NCBI GenBank assembly: GCA_029782295.1
Contig: JAKOVB010000020.1
Span: 121,471-185,470 of the forward strand
Direction: 5' to 3'
From: Pseudomonadota bacterium
Lineage (GTDB): Bacteria > Pseudomonadota > Gammaproteobacteria > Burkholderiales > Methylophilaceae
Length of the DNA stretch: 64,000 bases
The translations under genes were made by a program, and so were the position numbers. A model generated the notes under the pieces. That model did no database searches and was not told the origin of the DNA. It saw only the letters and a program-made list of their open reading frames with translations. This document shows, piece after piece, positions 16,561-26,417 of the stretch (positions are counted from its first letter, which is position 1; every line of letters starts with the position of its first letter).

Positions 16561-19263
16561 GTGAATTCATGCCTTGCACGCAAAAATCATTCAGGTATTG
16601 TTCAGACTGCAGGCAGCTTTCCATTCATTCGCACCACTTCATTTGCTAACCATATGGCTAATGCCCGGATTTCTTCCATCGATTTCAGGTCCATCGTGAC
16701 GGCCATGCCGAAACTGGCGGCGCTGGCAATCGCATATGCCCTGATCGCCAAGCTCGTGCTTGGTTTCTTCTCCGACAACGGCATCGTTTCCATCGTCTGG
16801 CCGCCGAGCGGTCTTGCCGTGGCCGCCCTGTTGCTGGGCGGAAAGAAATACTGGCCCGGCGTCTTCGCTGGCGCACTGATCGGCAACGTCATGGCCGGGA
16901 CCCCCGTGACAGTTTCGTTTTTCATCGCGATCGGGAATACGCTGGAAGCCCTGAGTTGCATCGTGTTACTGGAATACCGCGGCAAATTCGACGCCACTTT
17001 CAACCATGCGCGTGATTATTGGGAACTGGTGATCACGGCCGCAGTTGGCGCTTTGACTAGCGCCGCTGCCGGATGCACGACCCTTGTGCTGACCGGGATC
17101 ATGCAACAGGAGACCCTCCCGGACAACCTGTTAACCTGGTGGCAAGGAGATTTCCTGGGCATCGTGCTGCTCACCCCCCTATTACTCGTCTGGTTACGCA
17201 ATACCGATAAACAGTTGACTTCCAGGGTTCCAGAGCTGGTGCTCTTCCTTGCGCTGGCTTTCCTGTCCGGCCAGATCGTCTTTCTTGGCTGGTTTCATGA
17301 CACCTGGCTGGGGCATGTTTCACGTGGTTACTGGATGTTTCTGTTTGTCGTCTGGAGCGCAGTGCGTTTTAACCGGCAATACACATTGCTGATCATTGCA
17401 GTGTTCGCTGCGCAAGCCTTGATCGGATCCGCAAACCACATCGGTTTCTTCGGCTCCGATATCACCGACTCAAGGCTGTTGAACTTCTGGTTCTATATGC
17501 TTAGCCTCACACTGGTCGGCGTCTCCCTCGCACTGGTATTTGCCGACAGCTTCCGGAAACAGAACCAGCTGAAGGAAAAGGCCGAGGGACTGGAACTCGC
17601 CATCTCCAATCTCCAGAAAGCCGAAGTGGCCGTCCGGCAGAATGAGGAACGGTTGAGGTATATGCTGGAAACCAGCCCGGTGGCGGTGAGAATTGCCAAA
17701 GCCGGGGGAAATGAAGTGCTCTTTGCCAACCAGCGCTATGCCGAGTTGATCAATGCGACGCCTGGGCAAGTGCTCAAGTTGAAACCCAGGGATTTTTACG
17801 CCAACGAGTCCGAATACGACAACATCCTTGCCCGTATCGGGAGAGGCGAGCGCATCTTTGACCGGCTGGTGGAACTTTCCATTCCAGGCCAGGGAGCCAA
17901 GTGGGTACTGGCATCCTTTCTACCCCTCGAGTATGAAGGCGAAGCAGCCATGCTGGGCTGGTTTTACGACATCACCGAACGCAAGCAGAACGAGGCCGAG
18001 TTGATACGCTACCGTAACCACCTGGAAGAACTGGTGGAAGAGCGTTCCCGGGAGATTCAGGCCCTCAATCAACAACTCGAGCGCCGGGCGCTGGAATCAG
18101 AAGCTGCCAACCTGGCCAAGAGCGCGTTCCTGGCCAACATGTCACACGAAATCCGCACACCGATGAATGCCATCGTGGGCTTTGCCGATTTACTGCAACG
18201 CAAGGGACAACTCACGGTCGAGCAGCAGGACAAACTGGGCAAGATCATCATCGCCTCCGATCACCTGCTGGCCATCATCAACGATGTCCTCGACCTGTCC
18301 AAGATCGAGGCTGGAAAACTTACCCTGGAACAGGCCGAGTTCAGCATTACCGAAATGATGAATGACGTCAGGGCCCTGACCAGCGACAGGGCGCAAGCCA
18401 AGGGATTGAAACTATCGATCGAACTTGAGACCCTGCCAGATCAGTTCAAGGGCGATGCCACCCGGCTCAAGCAAATGCTCCTCAACTACTTGAGCAACGC
18501 CATCAATTTCACCGCCTACGGCACCATTACCCTGCGTGCTTCCGTGATCGAAGAAACGGCGGACGATATGCTGCTGCACTTTGCGGTGGAAGACACCGGC
18601 ATCGGCATTACCGAAGAGCAGCAGGCACGACTGTTCAACGCTTTCGAGCAGGCCGATAACAGCACTACCCGCAACTACGGAGGCACCGGGCTGGGACTCG
18701 CAATCAACCGCCACCTCGCCCATCTCATGGGCGGCAAGGTCGGCGTCGAATCCCGGCCCGGTTCCGGGAGCACCTTCTGGTTCACTGCCCGCCTTGGCAA
18801 GGCAGCAGGATTGTCAGAACCCTTGCTGGCGGCAGCCCTGAGCGGCGAAAAACCGGAACCGCCGGAAATCCTGCTCATGCGCCATCATGCCGGCGCTCAT
18901 TTGCTGGTTGCCGAGGACACCCCGTTCAACCAGATGGTCGTGGAGGAAATCCTGACTGGTACCGGCCTCGTTGTGGAGTTCGCCGACAATGGCCACGAAG
19001 CCGTCTCCAGGGCGGAACAGTTCCCGTACGCCATGATCCTGATGGACATGCAAATGCCGGTGATGGATGGAATTGACGCAACTCGCGCCATCCGACAACT
19101 TCGCGGCTACGCCTCGACGCCGATCATCGCCATGACCGGGAATGCATTCCAGGAAGATCGCCAGGCCTGCCTGAATGCCGGGATGAACGACTTCCTGGCG
19201 AAGCCGGTGCTGCCGGAAACGCTGTATCAGACATTGCTGATGTGGCTTGAGAAATCACGATAA
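16561..19263 (+). CDS. MASE1-domain hybrid histidine kinase
   Basis: A 900-residue membrane hybrid sensor. About residues 45-330 are a polytopic MASE1 sensor ([15 protein letters not shown]...). A short coiled coil follows, then a PAS domain (~355-480), a second coiled coil, HisKA with phosphoacceptor His in [14 protein letters not shown] (~529), HATPase_c with DTGIGI and GGTGLGLAI, and a C-terminal receiver with phospho-Asp829 in LMDMQMP. There is no Hpt domain and no adjacent output regulator, so phosphate must go to a partner elsewhere. The start is uncertain: GTG 16561 has AAAGG close by, and ATGs at 16654 and 16708 also precede the membrane part. Its signal is unknown. Confidence 0.9.
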   Translation: MNSCLARKNHSGIVQTAGSFPFIRTTSFANHMANARISSIDFRSIVTAMPKLAALAIAYALIAKLVLGFFSDNGIVSIVWPPSGLAVAALLLGGKKYWPGVFAGALIGNVMAGTPVTVSFFIAIGNTLEALSCIVLLEYRGKFDATFNHARDYWELVITAAVGALTSAAAGCTTLVLTGIMQQETLPDNLLTWWQGDFLGIVLLTPLLLVWLRNTDKQLTSRVPELVLFLALAFLSGQIVFLGWFHDTWLGHVSRGYWMFLFVVWSAVRFNRQYTLLIIAVFAAQALIGSANHIGFFGSDITDSRLLNFWFYMLSLTLVGVSLALVFADSFRKQNQLKEKAEGLELAISNLQKAEVAVRQNEERLRYMLETSPVAVRIAKAGGNEVLFANQRYAELINATPGQVLKLKPRDFYANESEYDNILARIGRGERIFDRLVELSIPGQGAKWVLASFLPLEYEGEAAMLGWFYDITERKQNEAELIRYRNHLEELVEERSREIQALNQQLERRALESEAANLAKSAFLANMSHEIRTPMNAIVGFADLLQRKGQLTVEQQDKLGKIIIASDHLLAIINDVLDLSKIEAGKLTLEQAEFSITEMMNDVRALTSDRAQAKGLKLSIELETLPDQFKGDATRLKQMLLNYLSNAINFTAYGTITLRASVIEETADDMLLHFAVEDTGIGITEEQQARLFNAFEQADNSTTRNYGGTGLGLAINRHLAHLMGGKVGVESRPGSGSTFWFTARLGKAAGLSEPLLAAALSGEKPEPPEILLMRHHAGAHLLVAEDTPFNQMVVEEILTGTGLVVEFADNGHEAVSRAEQFPYAMILMDMQMPVMDGIDATRAIRQLRGYASTPIIAMTGNAFQEDRQACLNAGMNDFLAKPVLPETLYQTLLMWLEKSR

Positions 19264-19284
19264 CCACTCTTTTTTTAGAGTAGC

Positions 19285-20082
19285 TCATGTGCCCGGCTGT
19301 TGCTGCCGGCTCCTGGTAATCAGATCATAGGCCACCTGAATTTCCTGCGCCTGCTGCGTCGCGACAGCCACCATGTCTTCTGGCAATCCTTGCCCGATCA
19401 GTTTGTCAGGATGATATTGGCTCATCAACTTGCGATAGGCCCGCTTCACTTCCTGATCGCTGCTTGACTGGCTGACGCCGAGGGCCTTGTAGGCATCTTC
19501 CAGTGCCGAGGTAGCCACAGCCTGTCCACCCGCCCCCGCAAAGTGGGACTGGTTAAGCACCATCTCCAACTGACGGCGGAACTCCGCCTGGCTATACCCT
19601 AACCGCTGGGCAATATCGGAAAGCAACGCCTCTTCTGCCGCATCGATCTTGCCGTCCGACAACGCCAGCACGATCAGATACACCAGCAGCACCTGTTTCA
19701 GGTGGTGGGTATGCCCGCACACCTGCATGAACCGGCCCAACTGTGGCCCGATATCGAATTCCGCAGCGGCCCCTTTCCTGAACAGATCGATGGCGACCTT
19801 CCGGTGCTCGGCTGACATCCCCAATTGCTGGATGACCTGCTCGGTATGATCAATTTCATCCTGCGAAATATGGCCGTCAGCCTTGGCCAGCTTCCCTTTC
19901 AGGGTAAACAGGGTTTCGATGAAAACGGATTGTCGCAAGGCATTGGAAAGCGGATTGATTGCACCCGCCCCATAAGCGATATTCCGGTCGATGGCTCCAC
20001 CGATGAAAAAACCGATCAGTGCGCCAATGAAACCCAGAAAGTAAAAGCCTATCAAGGCACCCAAGAATTTGAACAAGTCCAT
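19285..20082 (-). CDS. djlA: DjlA-type membrane J-domain co-chaperone
   Basis: A 265-residue protein with an N-terminal transmembrane segment (MDLFKFLGALIGFYFLGFIG), a central TerB-like helical domain (~55-180) and a C-terminal J domain with the HPD motif in SQYHPDKLIGQG. This is the DjlA architecture and length (E. coli about 270). It recruits DnaK to the inner membrane, and in enterobacteria it influences Rcs signalling. ATG 20082 is chosen; the frame stays open for 30 residues upstream, but those look non-coding. It is convergent with the preceding kinase gene. Confidence 0.92.
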   Translation of the reverse strand: MDLFKFLGALIGFYFLGFIGALIGFFIGGAIDRNIAYGAGAINPLSNALRQSVFIETLFTLKGKLAKADGHISQDEIDHTEQVIQQLGMSAEHRKVAIDLFRKGAAAEFDIGPQLGRFMQVCGHTHHLKQVLLVYLIVLALSDGKIDAAEEALLSDIAQRLGYSQAEFRRQLEMVLNQSHFAGAGGQAVATSALEDAYKALGVSQSSSDQEVKRAYRKLMSQYHPDKLIGQGLPEDMVAVATQQAQEIQVAYDLITRSRQQQPGT

Positions 20083-20302
20083 TCCAATACAAAATAACGG
20101 TAACCGGTCAATTATAGTTTCATTCGTTGCGTTACCGAGTGACCAAACCCCTCCTCTTCCCCGGCGATTCACTCAGACCAGCCCGCATTGCGCTTTTGCC
20201 ATCGGCCCTGAATTCAATATTCTCACCCCCACGGGTCAAATTCATGTCATCCTGATGATGCTGGCAATCGTTAGATATCCATATGATCAGAGGGAGACTT
20301 CC

Positions 20303-20746
20303 ATGAAAATCTTTCATTGGCTCAAATTTTTTCCGATTACGTTGGGGCTACTAGCAACGGCCCATCAAGCATGCGCAGCTGATGTGGGAGTTTCGGTCAC
20401 CATCGGTCAGCCCGGCTTTTATGGTCGCATCGATATCGGTGATTATCCCTACCCTCATCCCCGTGTCATTTACCGTGAACCCATTATTGTTCACCGGCAT
20501 ATTGAAGATCACGAGCCTATCTATATGCGGGTCCCCCCTGGACACGCCAAACGCTGGAGCCGGTATTGCAGCCGATACGACGCCTGTGACAGACCGGTCT
20601 ATTTCGTCGAAGACCGCTGGTATAACGATGTCTACGTCCCTCAATATCGTGAACATCACGGACTTGAGCATGAATACCGCGAAGAGCACAACCGCAGGGA
20701 CAGAGGCGATAGGCGTGGTCATCATAGGGAACAGGGTAGAGACTAA
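20303..20746 (+). CDS. Exported hypothetical protein, basic/His-rich C-terminus
   Basis: A 147-residue protein with a clear signal peptide (MKIFHWLKFF...ACAADVG), a GQPGFYGRIDIGDYPYP block, and a conserved core VPPGHAKRWSRYC...CDRPVYFVEDRWY with two or three cysteines that could form a periplasmic disulfide. The tail is rich in His, Arg, Glu and Asp. The ribosome site GAGGGAGA precedes ATG 20303. It resembles a family of short periplasmic hypotheticals common in betaproteobacteria; function unknown. Confidence 0.75.
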   Translation: MKIFHWLKFFPITLGLLATAHQACAADVGVSVTIGQPGFYGRIDIGDYPYPHPRVIYREPIIVHRHIEDHEPIYMRVPPGHAKRWSRYCSRYDACDRPVYFVEDRWYNDVYVPQYREHHGLEHEYREEHNRRDRGDRRGHHREQGRD

Positions 20747-20771
20747 GCCAGGGATGAGAAGATTGGGGTGG

Positions 20772-20825
20772 GCCTTAGCTGAGTACGGTCCGGTGGCAGC
20801 GGTTTTTATTGGCGCAAGCTAAGGC
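20772..20825. repeat. 9-bp inverted repeat in a spacer
   Basis: GCCTTAGCT (20772-20780) and AGCTAAGGC (20817-20825) flank a 36-bp GC-rich loop, between the convergent exported protein and receiver genes. It may act as a transcription stop in both directions; a TTTTTATT run sits inside the loop rather than after it. Confidence 0.4.
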
Positions 20826-20882
20826 ATTGCTCCTGCAACACAACCATTTTGCGATCGCATGGCAATCTCCCACCCATCATCT

Positions 20883-21281
20883 TCAGGCCCCTTCCAACCG
20901 GCGCCGATTGATGACCTCGACAACATCCTGGATATGTCTGCGCAGTTCGAGGGGGCTAAACGGCTTGATAATATAGGCATCAGCCCCGGCTTTCATGCCT
21001 TCCTGGATATCCTGTTGCTGCCCTCGGGCGGTCAGCATGGTGATGTGGACTTCTTTCAAAGCCGGATCCTGCCTGATTTCGCGGGACACCTGCAGGCCGT
21101 TCTTTTCCCCCGGCATCATAAGATCCAGCAATACGATATTCGGTTTCCACTCGCGCATGATCTCAAGCGCCGCCACCCCATTTGTCGCCTCGCGCAATTC
21201 ATAGGGTGACGTCACCAATGTCAGCCGCAGCAAATTGCGCACTTCGGCATTGTCGTCAACCAGCAAAATCCTGTGTTTCAT
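20883..21281 (-). CDS. Single-domain response regulator
   Basis: A 132-residue stand-alone receiver. Acidic pocket VDDN, phospho-Asp in LLDLMMPGEKNG, Thr/Ser switch in ITMLTARG, and the conserved Lys in IIKPFSPLEL are all present. There is no output domain, so it works as a phosphate shuttle or by protein contact. Its start overlaps the stop of the upstream kinase gene by 4 nt, making it the kinase's likely partner. It is the last gene of a four-gene minus-strand signalling operon (25714 to 20883). Confidence 0.92.
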   Translation of the reverse strand: MKHRILLVDDNAEVRNLLRLTLVTSPYELREATNGVAALEIMREWKPNIVLLDLMMPGEKNGLQVSREIRQDPALKEVHITMLTARGQQQDIQEGMKAGADAYIIKPFSPLELRRHIQDVVEVINRRRLEGA

Positions 21282-22531
21282 GAAGCCATTTCCTCATTCT
21301 CGACCACCGGCAATGTCAGAGTGATCACTGTTCCTTTGCCAGGTTCGCTTGCAATATATACATCGCCACCGTGATGCTCGATGATTTCCTTGATAAGCGA
21401 CATGCCAAGTCCGGTACCCAGGGTTCTCCCGGAGGTATCCGCGCGATAGAATTTCTCGAAAACACGAGCCAGTTCCTGCTCACTCATCCCAATCCCATGG
21501 TCACGTACGATGATGGATACCGCCCGTTGCCCTCCACTGTTTTCCAGATGTGCCTCAAGGCTCACCTCGCTATCCTTCCCGGAAAATTTGAAGGCATTGC
21601 TCAGGCAATTATTCAAGGCCTGACCGATCTTTTCCCTGTCGATCATCAGTTCGGGCAAAGACGGCAAAGGCAACAGGGTGACCTTGCGCGCATCGCCGGG
21701 CATCATGAAGGACTCCGCAATTTGCGTAATGATTGGGGCAATCGGCAACTTCATCATGTTGAATGCCTTGCCGGCTCGTGCCTCAATTCTTGCAAGATCG
21801 AGCAGCTCATTAAGCAACTTGACTATGCTCTGGGACTGATCGTAAATCGAGTTGATCATCCGAATCTGTGCATCCTCGTCAAAGGTACGCATTTTCAAGA
21901 GTTCCGCATAGCCGAGGATAATTGACATGGGGGTACGCAGCTCATGCGCCGCCGTCGACAGGAATTCCGATTTCATACGCTCAACCTGAGTTGCAGCCGT
22001 GATATCACGAAAATACATCACGCGACTCAGTCGATCCTGCTCCAGCTCTATCAGGGAACGAAGCAACACGCGCTGCTCGGGCCGAAAAATCTCGACCACA
22101 ACCTCACGATCTGATGCGCGTCGCCTGTGCTTAGGATCGACATGGATCGCAACCCTGGCTTCAGCCATTGAGCTGGCGTTTGCCGTTGATGAGTATCGTG
22201 CTTCGCTACCGCAAAGCTGTTGCATGACTGCGTCGAACTGAGCCTCGGCAAGCCCGAGCAGATGATCTCTGGCCAACCCGGTCATGCGGCAGAATGCTTC
22301 GTTGACGAGAGATACTTCATGCTTGTGATCAAACACCACGATGCCATCCGGGCTCTGCGAAAAAATTGTACGCATGGCCTCTTCGTTTCGCACCAGCGCC
22401 TCATCGAGGTGATGATAACGCGTGATATCAGTAATCGTGCCGACCATGTTGTCCGCTTTTCCATCCTGAGACTTGCTGAAAATCATGCCGCTTTCGAGAG
22501 CCCACTTCCCGCTCCCTTCTTTGTAGCGCAT
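21278..22531 (-). CDS. PAS histidine kinase lacking its N-terminal sensor part
   Basis: A 417-residue kinase that starts inside a PAS fold. The first residues (YRMRYKEGSGKWALESG...MVGTITDIT) are the last strands of a PAS_3/PAC module. A full PAS domain (~50-170), HisKA with His196 in TAAHELRTPMSI, and HATPase_c (DHGIGMSEQEL, GTGLGMSLI) follow. There is no membrane segment. Upstream in frame is a TGA only ten codons before the ATG, so the missing half-PAS cannot be recovered from this frame. The catalytic core is intact and close to that of the neighbouring 832-residue kinase. A weak GCGGGAA precedes the ATG. Confidence 0.85.
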   Translation of the reverse strand: MRYKEGSGKWALESGMIFSKSQDGKADNMVGTITDITRYHHLDEALVRNEEAMRTIFSQSPDGIVVFDHKHEVSLVNEAFCRMTGLARDHLLGLAEAQFDAVMQQLCGSEARYSSTANASSMAEARVAIHVDPKHRRRASDREVVVEIFRPEQRVLLRSLIELEQDRLSRVMYFRDITAATQVERMKSEFLSTAAHELRTPMSIILGYAELLKMRTFDEDAQIRMINSIYDQSQSIVKLLNELLDLARIEARAGKAFNMMKLPIAPIITQIAESFMMPGDARKVTLLPLPSLPELMIDREKIGQALNNCLSNAFKFSGKDSEVSLEAHLENSGGQRAVSIIVRDHGIGMSEQELARVFEKFYRADTSGRTLGTGLGMSLIKEIIEHHGGDVYIASEPGKGTVITLTLPVVENEEMAS

Positions 22532-22554
22532 TCGATAAACGTTCCCGCCAGCGA

Positions 22555-25053
22555 TTACTCATCGGATTCCAGTCTGCTTTCTGCGGACACGTCTTCCGGC
22601 AACCAGATTGTCACCGTCGTTCCGATCCCCAAAGTGCTTTCAATTTCGATTTCACCGGCCATCAAACGCACCACTTCATCCGCAATCGACATTCCCAGAC
22701 CGCTTCCCGGCAAGTGACCAGAGTTATCCGCCCGCCAGAAACGGTCAAAAACGTGGCTGACTTCTTCCTCGGTCATGCCAATGCCGGTATCGCCTATCGC
22801 AAACCCGATCCTGTTATAACCGGATCCGGTATCGACCATCATATCCAGCGTAACGTCCCCCCCTGCAGAGTACATGTATGCATTGTCGATCACATTGTTC
22901 AGGACCCCCTTGAATTTCTCGGCATCCACATAGATCTTCACTTCCGGCAACAGGTGGGCCAACACCCCTGAGCGTCCGGAGGGGACTGGATACTCATTCA
23001 CGACAGCACTCGCCAGGGATTGCGCTTCATACGACTGGATATCGAAATCCATGCTGCCCTTCCCCTCGATTCTTGCAAGCTCGAGCAGTTCATTGATGAT
23101 GCGCACAAGTAGCCGGCTCTGACTTAGGATGACGTCATATGCCTCGGCTTGCAATTCCGAAGGCAGAAGATCGCTCTTCAGCAATTCGGCGTATCCCATC
23201 ACGCTGGTCAGTGGTGTACGCAATTCATGCGCGGCAGTCGCCAGAAACTGGCCCTTCATGCGTTCCAGTTCTTCCGACTTTGTCACATCGTGAAAGTAAA
23301 CCACCTTGTTACGGGTCCCTTGCTGCAGTTCTTCCACATCCCGGATTTCACACTGCAACACGCGCGGGCGGGGACGTTCAAGCTCGATCCTGAAACTATG
23401 CCGTTCTTCGGCTGGATAAGTGATGGGCTGACGTGCAAAGCAGGTCAATTTGCGCCAGAACCGGGATTCCTTGAGACCCAGCCAATCACTGGCTTCGGTA
23501 CCAGTGATGCGACAGAACGCTGGATTGACCAGCATGATCTCAGAATCGGAATTGACCGCGATGAACCCGTCCGGACTCAGGTCAAAGACTGACTGCAACT
23601 GGCGTGTTCGCTCCTTCAGCGCTTCCTCTACTCTTGCGCGTGACTGGCTCGCGGCATCGATCCGGGCTCCCATCTGTACAATGCCTTGTGCAGTACGGCT
23701 CAATTCATCAACATTAAACACCGGTGCATCCTGGACAAAATCGCCTGCTGCCACACGCTTGACCATCCCGTCGATGCGCTCCAGCGGTCTTGAAACAAAT
23801 TCACTCATCTGCCGGGCACGCCGGTAAAGCAAACTGAAAAACACGATGTAGAAAGCCAACATGCCCCCCAACATCAGCCATGCGATAAAATTCAGACGGC
23901 TACTCAGCGAATGGGCCGGCGCATAGACTTTGTCCTCCGGCACGGTCACCAGAAGTTTCCATCCGGTTTCAGGGATCGTCGCCCATGCCACGATGCGCTT
24001 TCCGCCCAGGTTCACATGCCGCATCCCCTCCTCCCGGTTCTGCAACACGCTAGAAAGCGAACGGTCACGACCATTCTTGAACACGTTGAAGGCTGCAGGC
24101 TTGAAAGTATCCTGCATAATCGCCTTGGAATAGTGGTGTTCGGTAAATTCTTTGAGTCCCCAATCGGACTCCCCGACTTTCGGCAAGGCAATGATGGTTC
24201 CCTGACGGCTAACCAGAAGGCCATAGCCCTGCCAAGGAATGTCGAGGTCAAGCACTTCCTTGATGATGCTGCCGACTGTCACATCCAGGCCTACCACGCC
24301 CTCCAGGAAATCGCCGGTATAGACCGGTGCGATACAGGAGGTCATCCACCCTTGCCCGGCGGGGTCTGCGTAAACGTCGGTCCATACCACCTTACGTTGG
24401 GGGTTGTGCTTTAAGTCGGCTTCGTAATAAAAGTTGTACGAAGGAATATCCATCCTGTCAGGATACTGTTCTAGCACGTCAAAATAGGGATAGATGCGGT
24501 TGAGTGAATCAAAGGTGTTGTAGTACACCTGCACGACCAGTGGAAAGCTTTCTTTGAGTCCCTTGAAGACAGGATCAAGCCCGGCACTACGGATGGCCTT
24601 TTCACGCTGCTCTGGTCCGATGGGGACATACCCGCTGTAGAACACGGCACTCCCACCGTTGTCTCGGGTGGTGTAATAAGCTCCATTTCTGGAATAGGCG
24701 AAGCGGGCGGGGTCATCGTGATAAAAGCCGTTGTGCTGTGCCATCACCTGACCCGTGCGACGTCGCAGGAAATCCGTTGCTCGGGCAACACCTTCCAACT
24801 GACGGTTGATGCCCACCGCTTCGCGCCTGGCGAGCTGGATCACGTCCTGCTCGGCAATTTCCTTAACTGTCTGGATATTCTCGCGGTTGGATATCTCGGT
24901 GCTGATGAAATACAACGAGACCAGCGCAATCTCGAACATGAGCAACGGAATCAGCGATGTTTTGAAATAGGATCGCCAGACCCAATGCACCAGCGGAACC
25001 TGCTGTTCAGGCAGCGATTCCCGAGGATGGAATTTCAGCTTTCCGAACAGCAT
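22555..25053 (-). CDS. Membrane histidine kinase, dCache-HAMP-PAS-HisKA-HATPase
   Basis: An 832-residue sensor kinase. A transmembrane helix (~30-52) precedes a large periplasmic dCache sensor (~55-350, with the VYTGDFLEGVVGLDVTVG block). A second helix (~375-400), HAMP, PAS (SPDGFIAVNSDSEI), HisKA with His609 in TAAHELRTPLTSV, and HATPase_c with DTGIGMTEEE and GSGLGMSIA follow. dCache domains usually bind small organic ligands; the ligand here is unknown. I start at ATG 25053, four bases after the stop of the HTH-receiver gene; the longer frame overlaps that gene and looks non-coding. Confidence 0.92.
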   Translation of the reverse strand: MLFGKLKFHPRESLPEQQVPLVHWVWRSYFKTSLIPLLMFEIALVSLYFISTEISNRENIQTVKEIAEQDVIQLARREAVGINRQLEGVARATDFLRRRTGQVMAQHNGFYHDDPARFAYSRNGAYYTTRDNGGSAVFYSGYVPIGPEQREKAIRSAGLDPVFKGLKESFPLVVQVYYNTFDSLNRIYPYFDVLEQYPDRMDIPSYNFYYEADLKHNPQRKVVWTDVYADPAGQGWMTSCIAPVYTGDFLEGVVGLDVTVGSIIKEVLDLDIPWQGYGLLVSRQGTIIALPKVGESDWGLKEFTEHHYSKAIMQDTFKPAAFNVFKNGRDRSLSSVLQNREEGMRHVNLGGKRIVAWATIPETGWKLLVTVPEDKVYAPAHSLSSRLNFIAWLMLGGMLAFYIVFFSLLYRRARQMSEFVSRPLERIDGMVKRVAAGDFVQDAPVFNVDELSRTAQGIVQMGARIDAASQSRARVEEALKERTRQLQSVFDLSPDGFIAVNSDSEIMLVNPAFCRITGTEASDWLGLKESRFWRKLTCFARQPITYPAEERHSFRIELERPRPRVLQCEIRDVEELQQGTRNKVVYFHDVTKSEELERMKGQFLATAAHELRTPLTSVMGYAELLKSDLLPSELQAEAYDVILSQSRLLVRIINELLELARIEGKGSMDFDIQSYEAQSLASAVVNEYPVPSGRSGVLAHLLPEVKIYVDAEKFKGVLNNVIDNAYMYSAGGDVTLDMMVDTGSGYNRIGFAIGDTGIGMTEEEVSHVFDRFWRADNSGHLPGSGLGMSIADEVVRLMAGEIEIESTLGIGTTVTIWLPEDVSAESRLESDE

Positions 25054-25057
25054 TGCT

Positions 25058-25714
25058 TCAGGTTTCAGAGGACAGAGCCAGTCCCAGTTCGGCTGCACGC
25101 TGCACGCACAATGTTTCCAGAATCTCGAAGGGCACGGGCTTGGGCAACAGTGCAACGCCGGAAGGCAGCCCACCGCCTTCGATGACCTCGGCCGCTCCAA
25201 GTCCGGTCACTACAATGATTTTCATCGATGATGCTTCAGGGCGGCTTTGCAGTGTTCGGAGAAACGCGAACCCATCCACCCCCGGCATGCGCAGGTCCAT
25301 CAACAGAAGATGCGGTGCATAATGCCCCACCATGAACAACCCCGTCAGGGCATCCTGTGCCAGATAGAGATCATGCGGAACCCTGAACAGGGAAAGCCGC
25401 AAACGATACATTTCCAATAGCTCTGAATTATCCTCCAGAACCACCAGACGCAACCTTTGTGCATCCTTGCCGACCGCAGCAGTGTTTACCGACGGCATAT
25501 CCGACTTGGCCAGCAACGCCTCGACATCTCCCAGAAAAACACGTCGATGCCCGCCAAGCGTTACACGAGCGCCCAATTTCCCCCCGTCCACCCAATTCTG
25601 GACCGTACGTACAGTGACCCCCAACATGTCCGCAGCCTCACGCGTGCTGACATATTCTTTAGATCCAAATTGCCCGGACTGCTTTCCATGGCCAACAGTA
25701 TTGTTTGTTTGCAT
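25058..25714 (-). CDS. Response regulator with N-terminal excisionase-type HTH and C-terminal receiver
   Basis: A 218-residue protein with reversed architecture. Residues ~20-68 are a MerR/excisionase-like helix-turn-helix (VSTREAADMLGVTVRTVQNW, then LGGHRRVFLGDVEALL). Residues ~88-205 are a receiver with VLEDN, phospho-Asp in LMDLRMPGVDG, VVTGLG and LLPKPVPF. Most response regulators carry the receiver first. It heads the minus-strand signalling operon and faces the divergent RR-hybrid-kinase pair across a 199-bp AT-rich gap, where it could bind. DNA binding is inferred from the fold; the target is unknown. Confidence 0.9.
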   Translation of the reverse strand: MQTNNTVGHGKQSGQFGSKEYVSTREAADMLGVTVRTVQNWVDGGKLGARVTLGGHRRVFLGDVEALLAKSDMPSVNTAAVGKDAQRLRLVVLEDNSELLEMYRLRLSLFRVPHDLYLAQDALTGLFMVGHYAPHLLLMDLRMPGVDGFAFLRTLQSRPEASSMKIIVVTGLGAAEVIEGGGLPSGVALLPKPVPFEILETLCVQRAAELGLALSSET

Positions 25715-25913
25715 AACGAACCTCGTCTTTCTTACCTCTTGGCTACAACATCTTCAGCATACGATAAATGCATTTGGAAAGGTGTAGCATTTTTATAATT
25801 TCTATCAATTACAGTATGATTTTTACCACTATTTATATAAAGATATTAAACTTTGTGCAAATTTTTACTAAAACCTCATCTGGAAATGATCACGTCACGC
25901 AAGGAATACCCGA

Positions 25914-26363
25914 ATGGAAAAGATGCTGATCGTTGACGATAACGCTGATCTGAGGAAAATACTCAAGATCACCTTCGGTTACGGCAAGTACAAGGTGTTA
26001 GAGGCCAGCAACGGCGAACAAGCCTTGGAAATTGCCGCCAGGGAATTACCGGAAATCATCCTGCTCGACATCATGATGCCGGGAATCGACGGCATGGAAG
26101 TCTGCAAGGAAATCAAGGCCAACCCTGATCTCAACCGTAGCTTCGTCATCATGCTGACGGGGCTGGGCCAGCAAAAGGATCGTGAATATGCACTTGAAGC
26201 AGGGGCCAACTTCTACATGACCAAGCCTTTCAGTCCGAATGAACTGATCATGGTGATCGAGGGCGTCCGCACCGGCAAGAAAACACTCGAGGAACTGGGC
26301 ATGGATAGCAAGGCATTCGACTTGCGCTGGAGCGACCGGCAAGGCAAGGACCAACCAGTTTGA
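25914..26363 (+). CDS. Single-domain response regulator with C-terminal extension
   Basis: A 149-residue receiver: VDDNADLRK, phospho-Asp in LLDIMMPGIDG, IMLTGLGQQ and the Lys in MTKPFSPNEL. About 28 residues follow the fold (TLEELGMDSKAFDLRWSDRQ...) with no recognised domain. The start ATG 25914 has AAGGAAT upstream. It lies 54 nt before the large hybrid kinase on the same strand. It is similar to the other stand-alone receiver at 20883-21281, especially in the QQ(K/D)..., EAGAN/KAGAD and KPFSP segments, which suggests a duplicated pair. Confidence 0.92.
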   Translation: MEKMLIVDDNADLRKILKITFGYGKYKVLEASNGEQALEIAARELPEIILLDIMMPGIDGMEVCKEIKANPDLNRSFVIMLTGLGQQKDREYALEAGANFYMTKPFSPNELIMVIEGVRTGKKTLEELGMDSKAFDLRWSDRQGKDQPV

Positions 26364-26417
26364 TCGGCCAGCCTTGAACAACGTTTAATCCTAGCAAGGC
26401 ATTCAACCCCGGCAAAC

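Noticed and set aside
19266..19281. ACTCT-T6-AGAGT hairpin between the MASE1 kinase and djlA as a terminator
   Set aside because: The stem is only 5 bp, AT-rich and has no T-tract after it; too weak to call.
25715..25913. Specific operator or promoters in the AT-rich divergent gap
   Set aside because: Many TATA-like hexamers occur, but none has a convincing -35 partner, and no clean palindrome was found.
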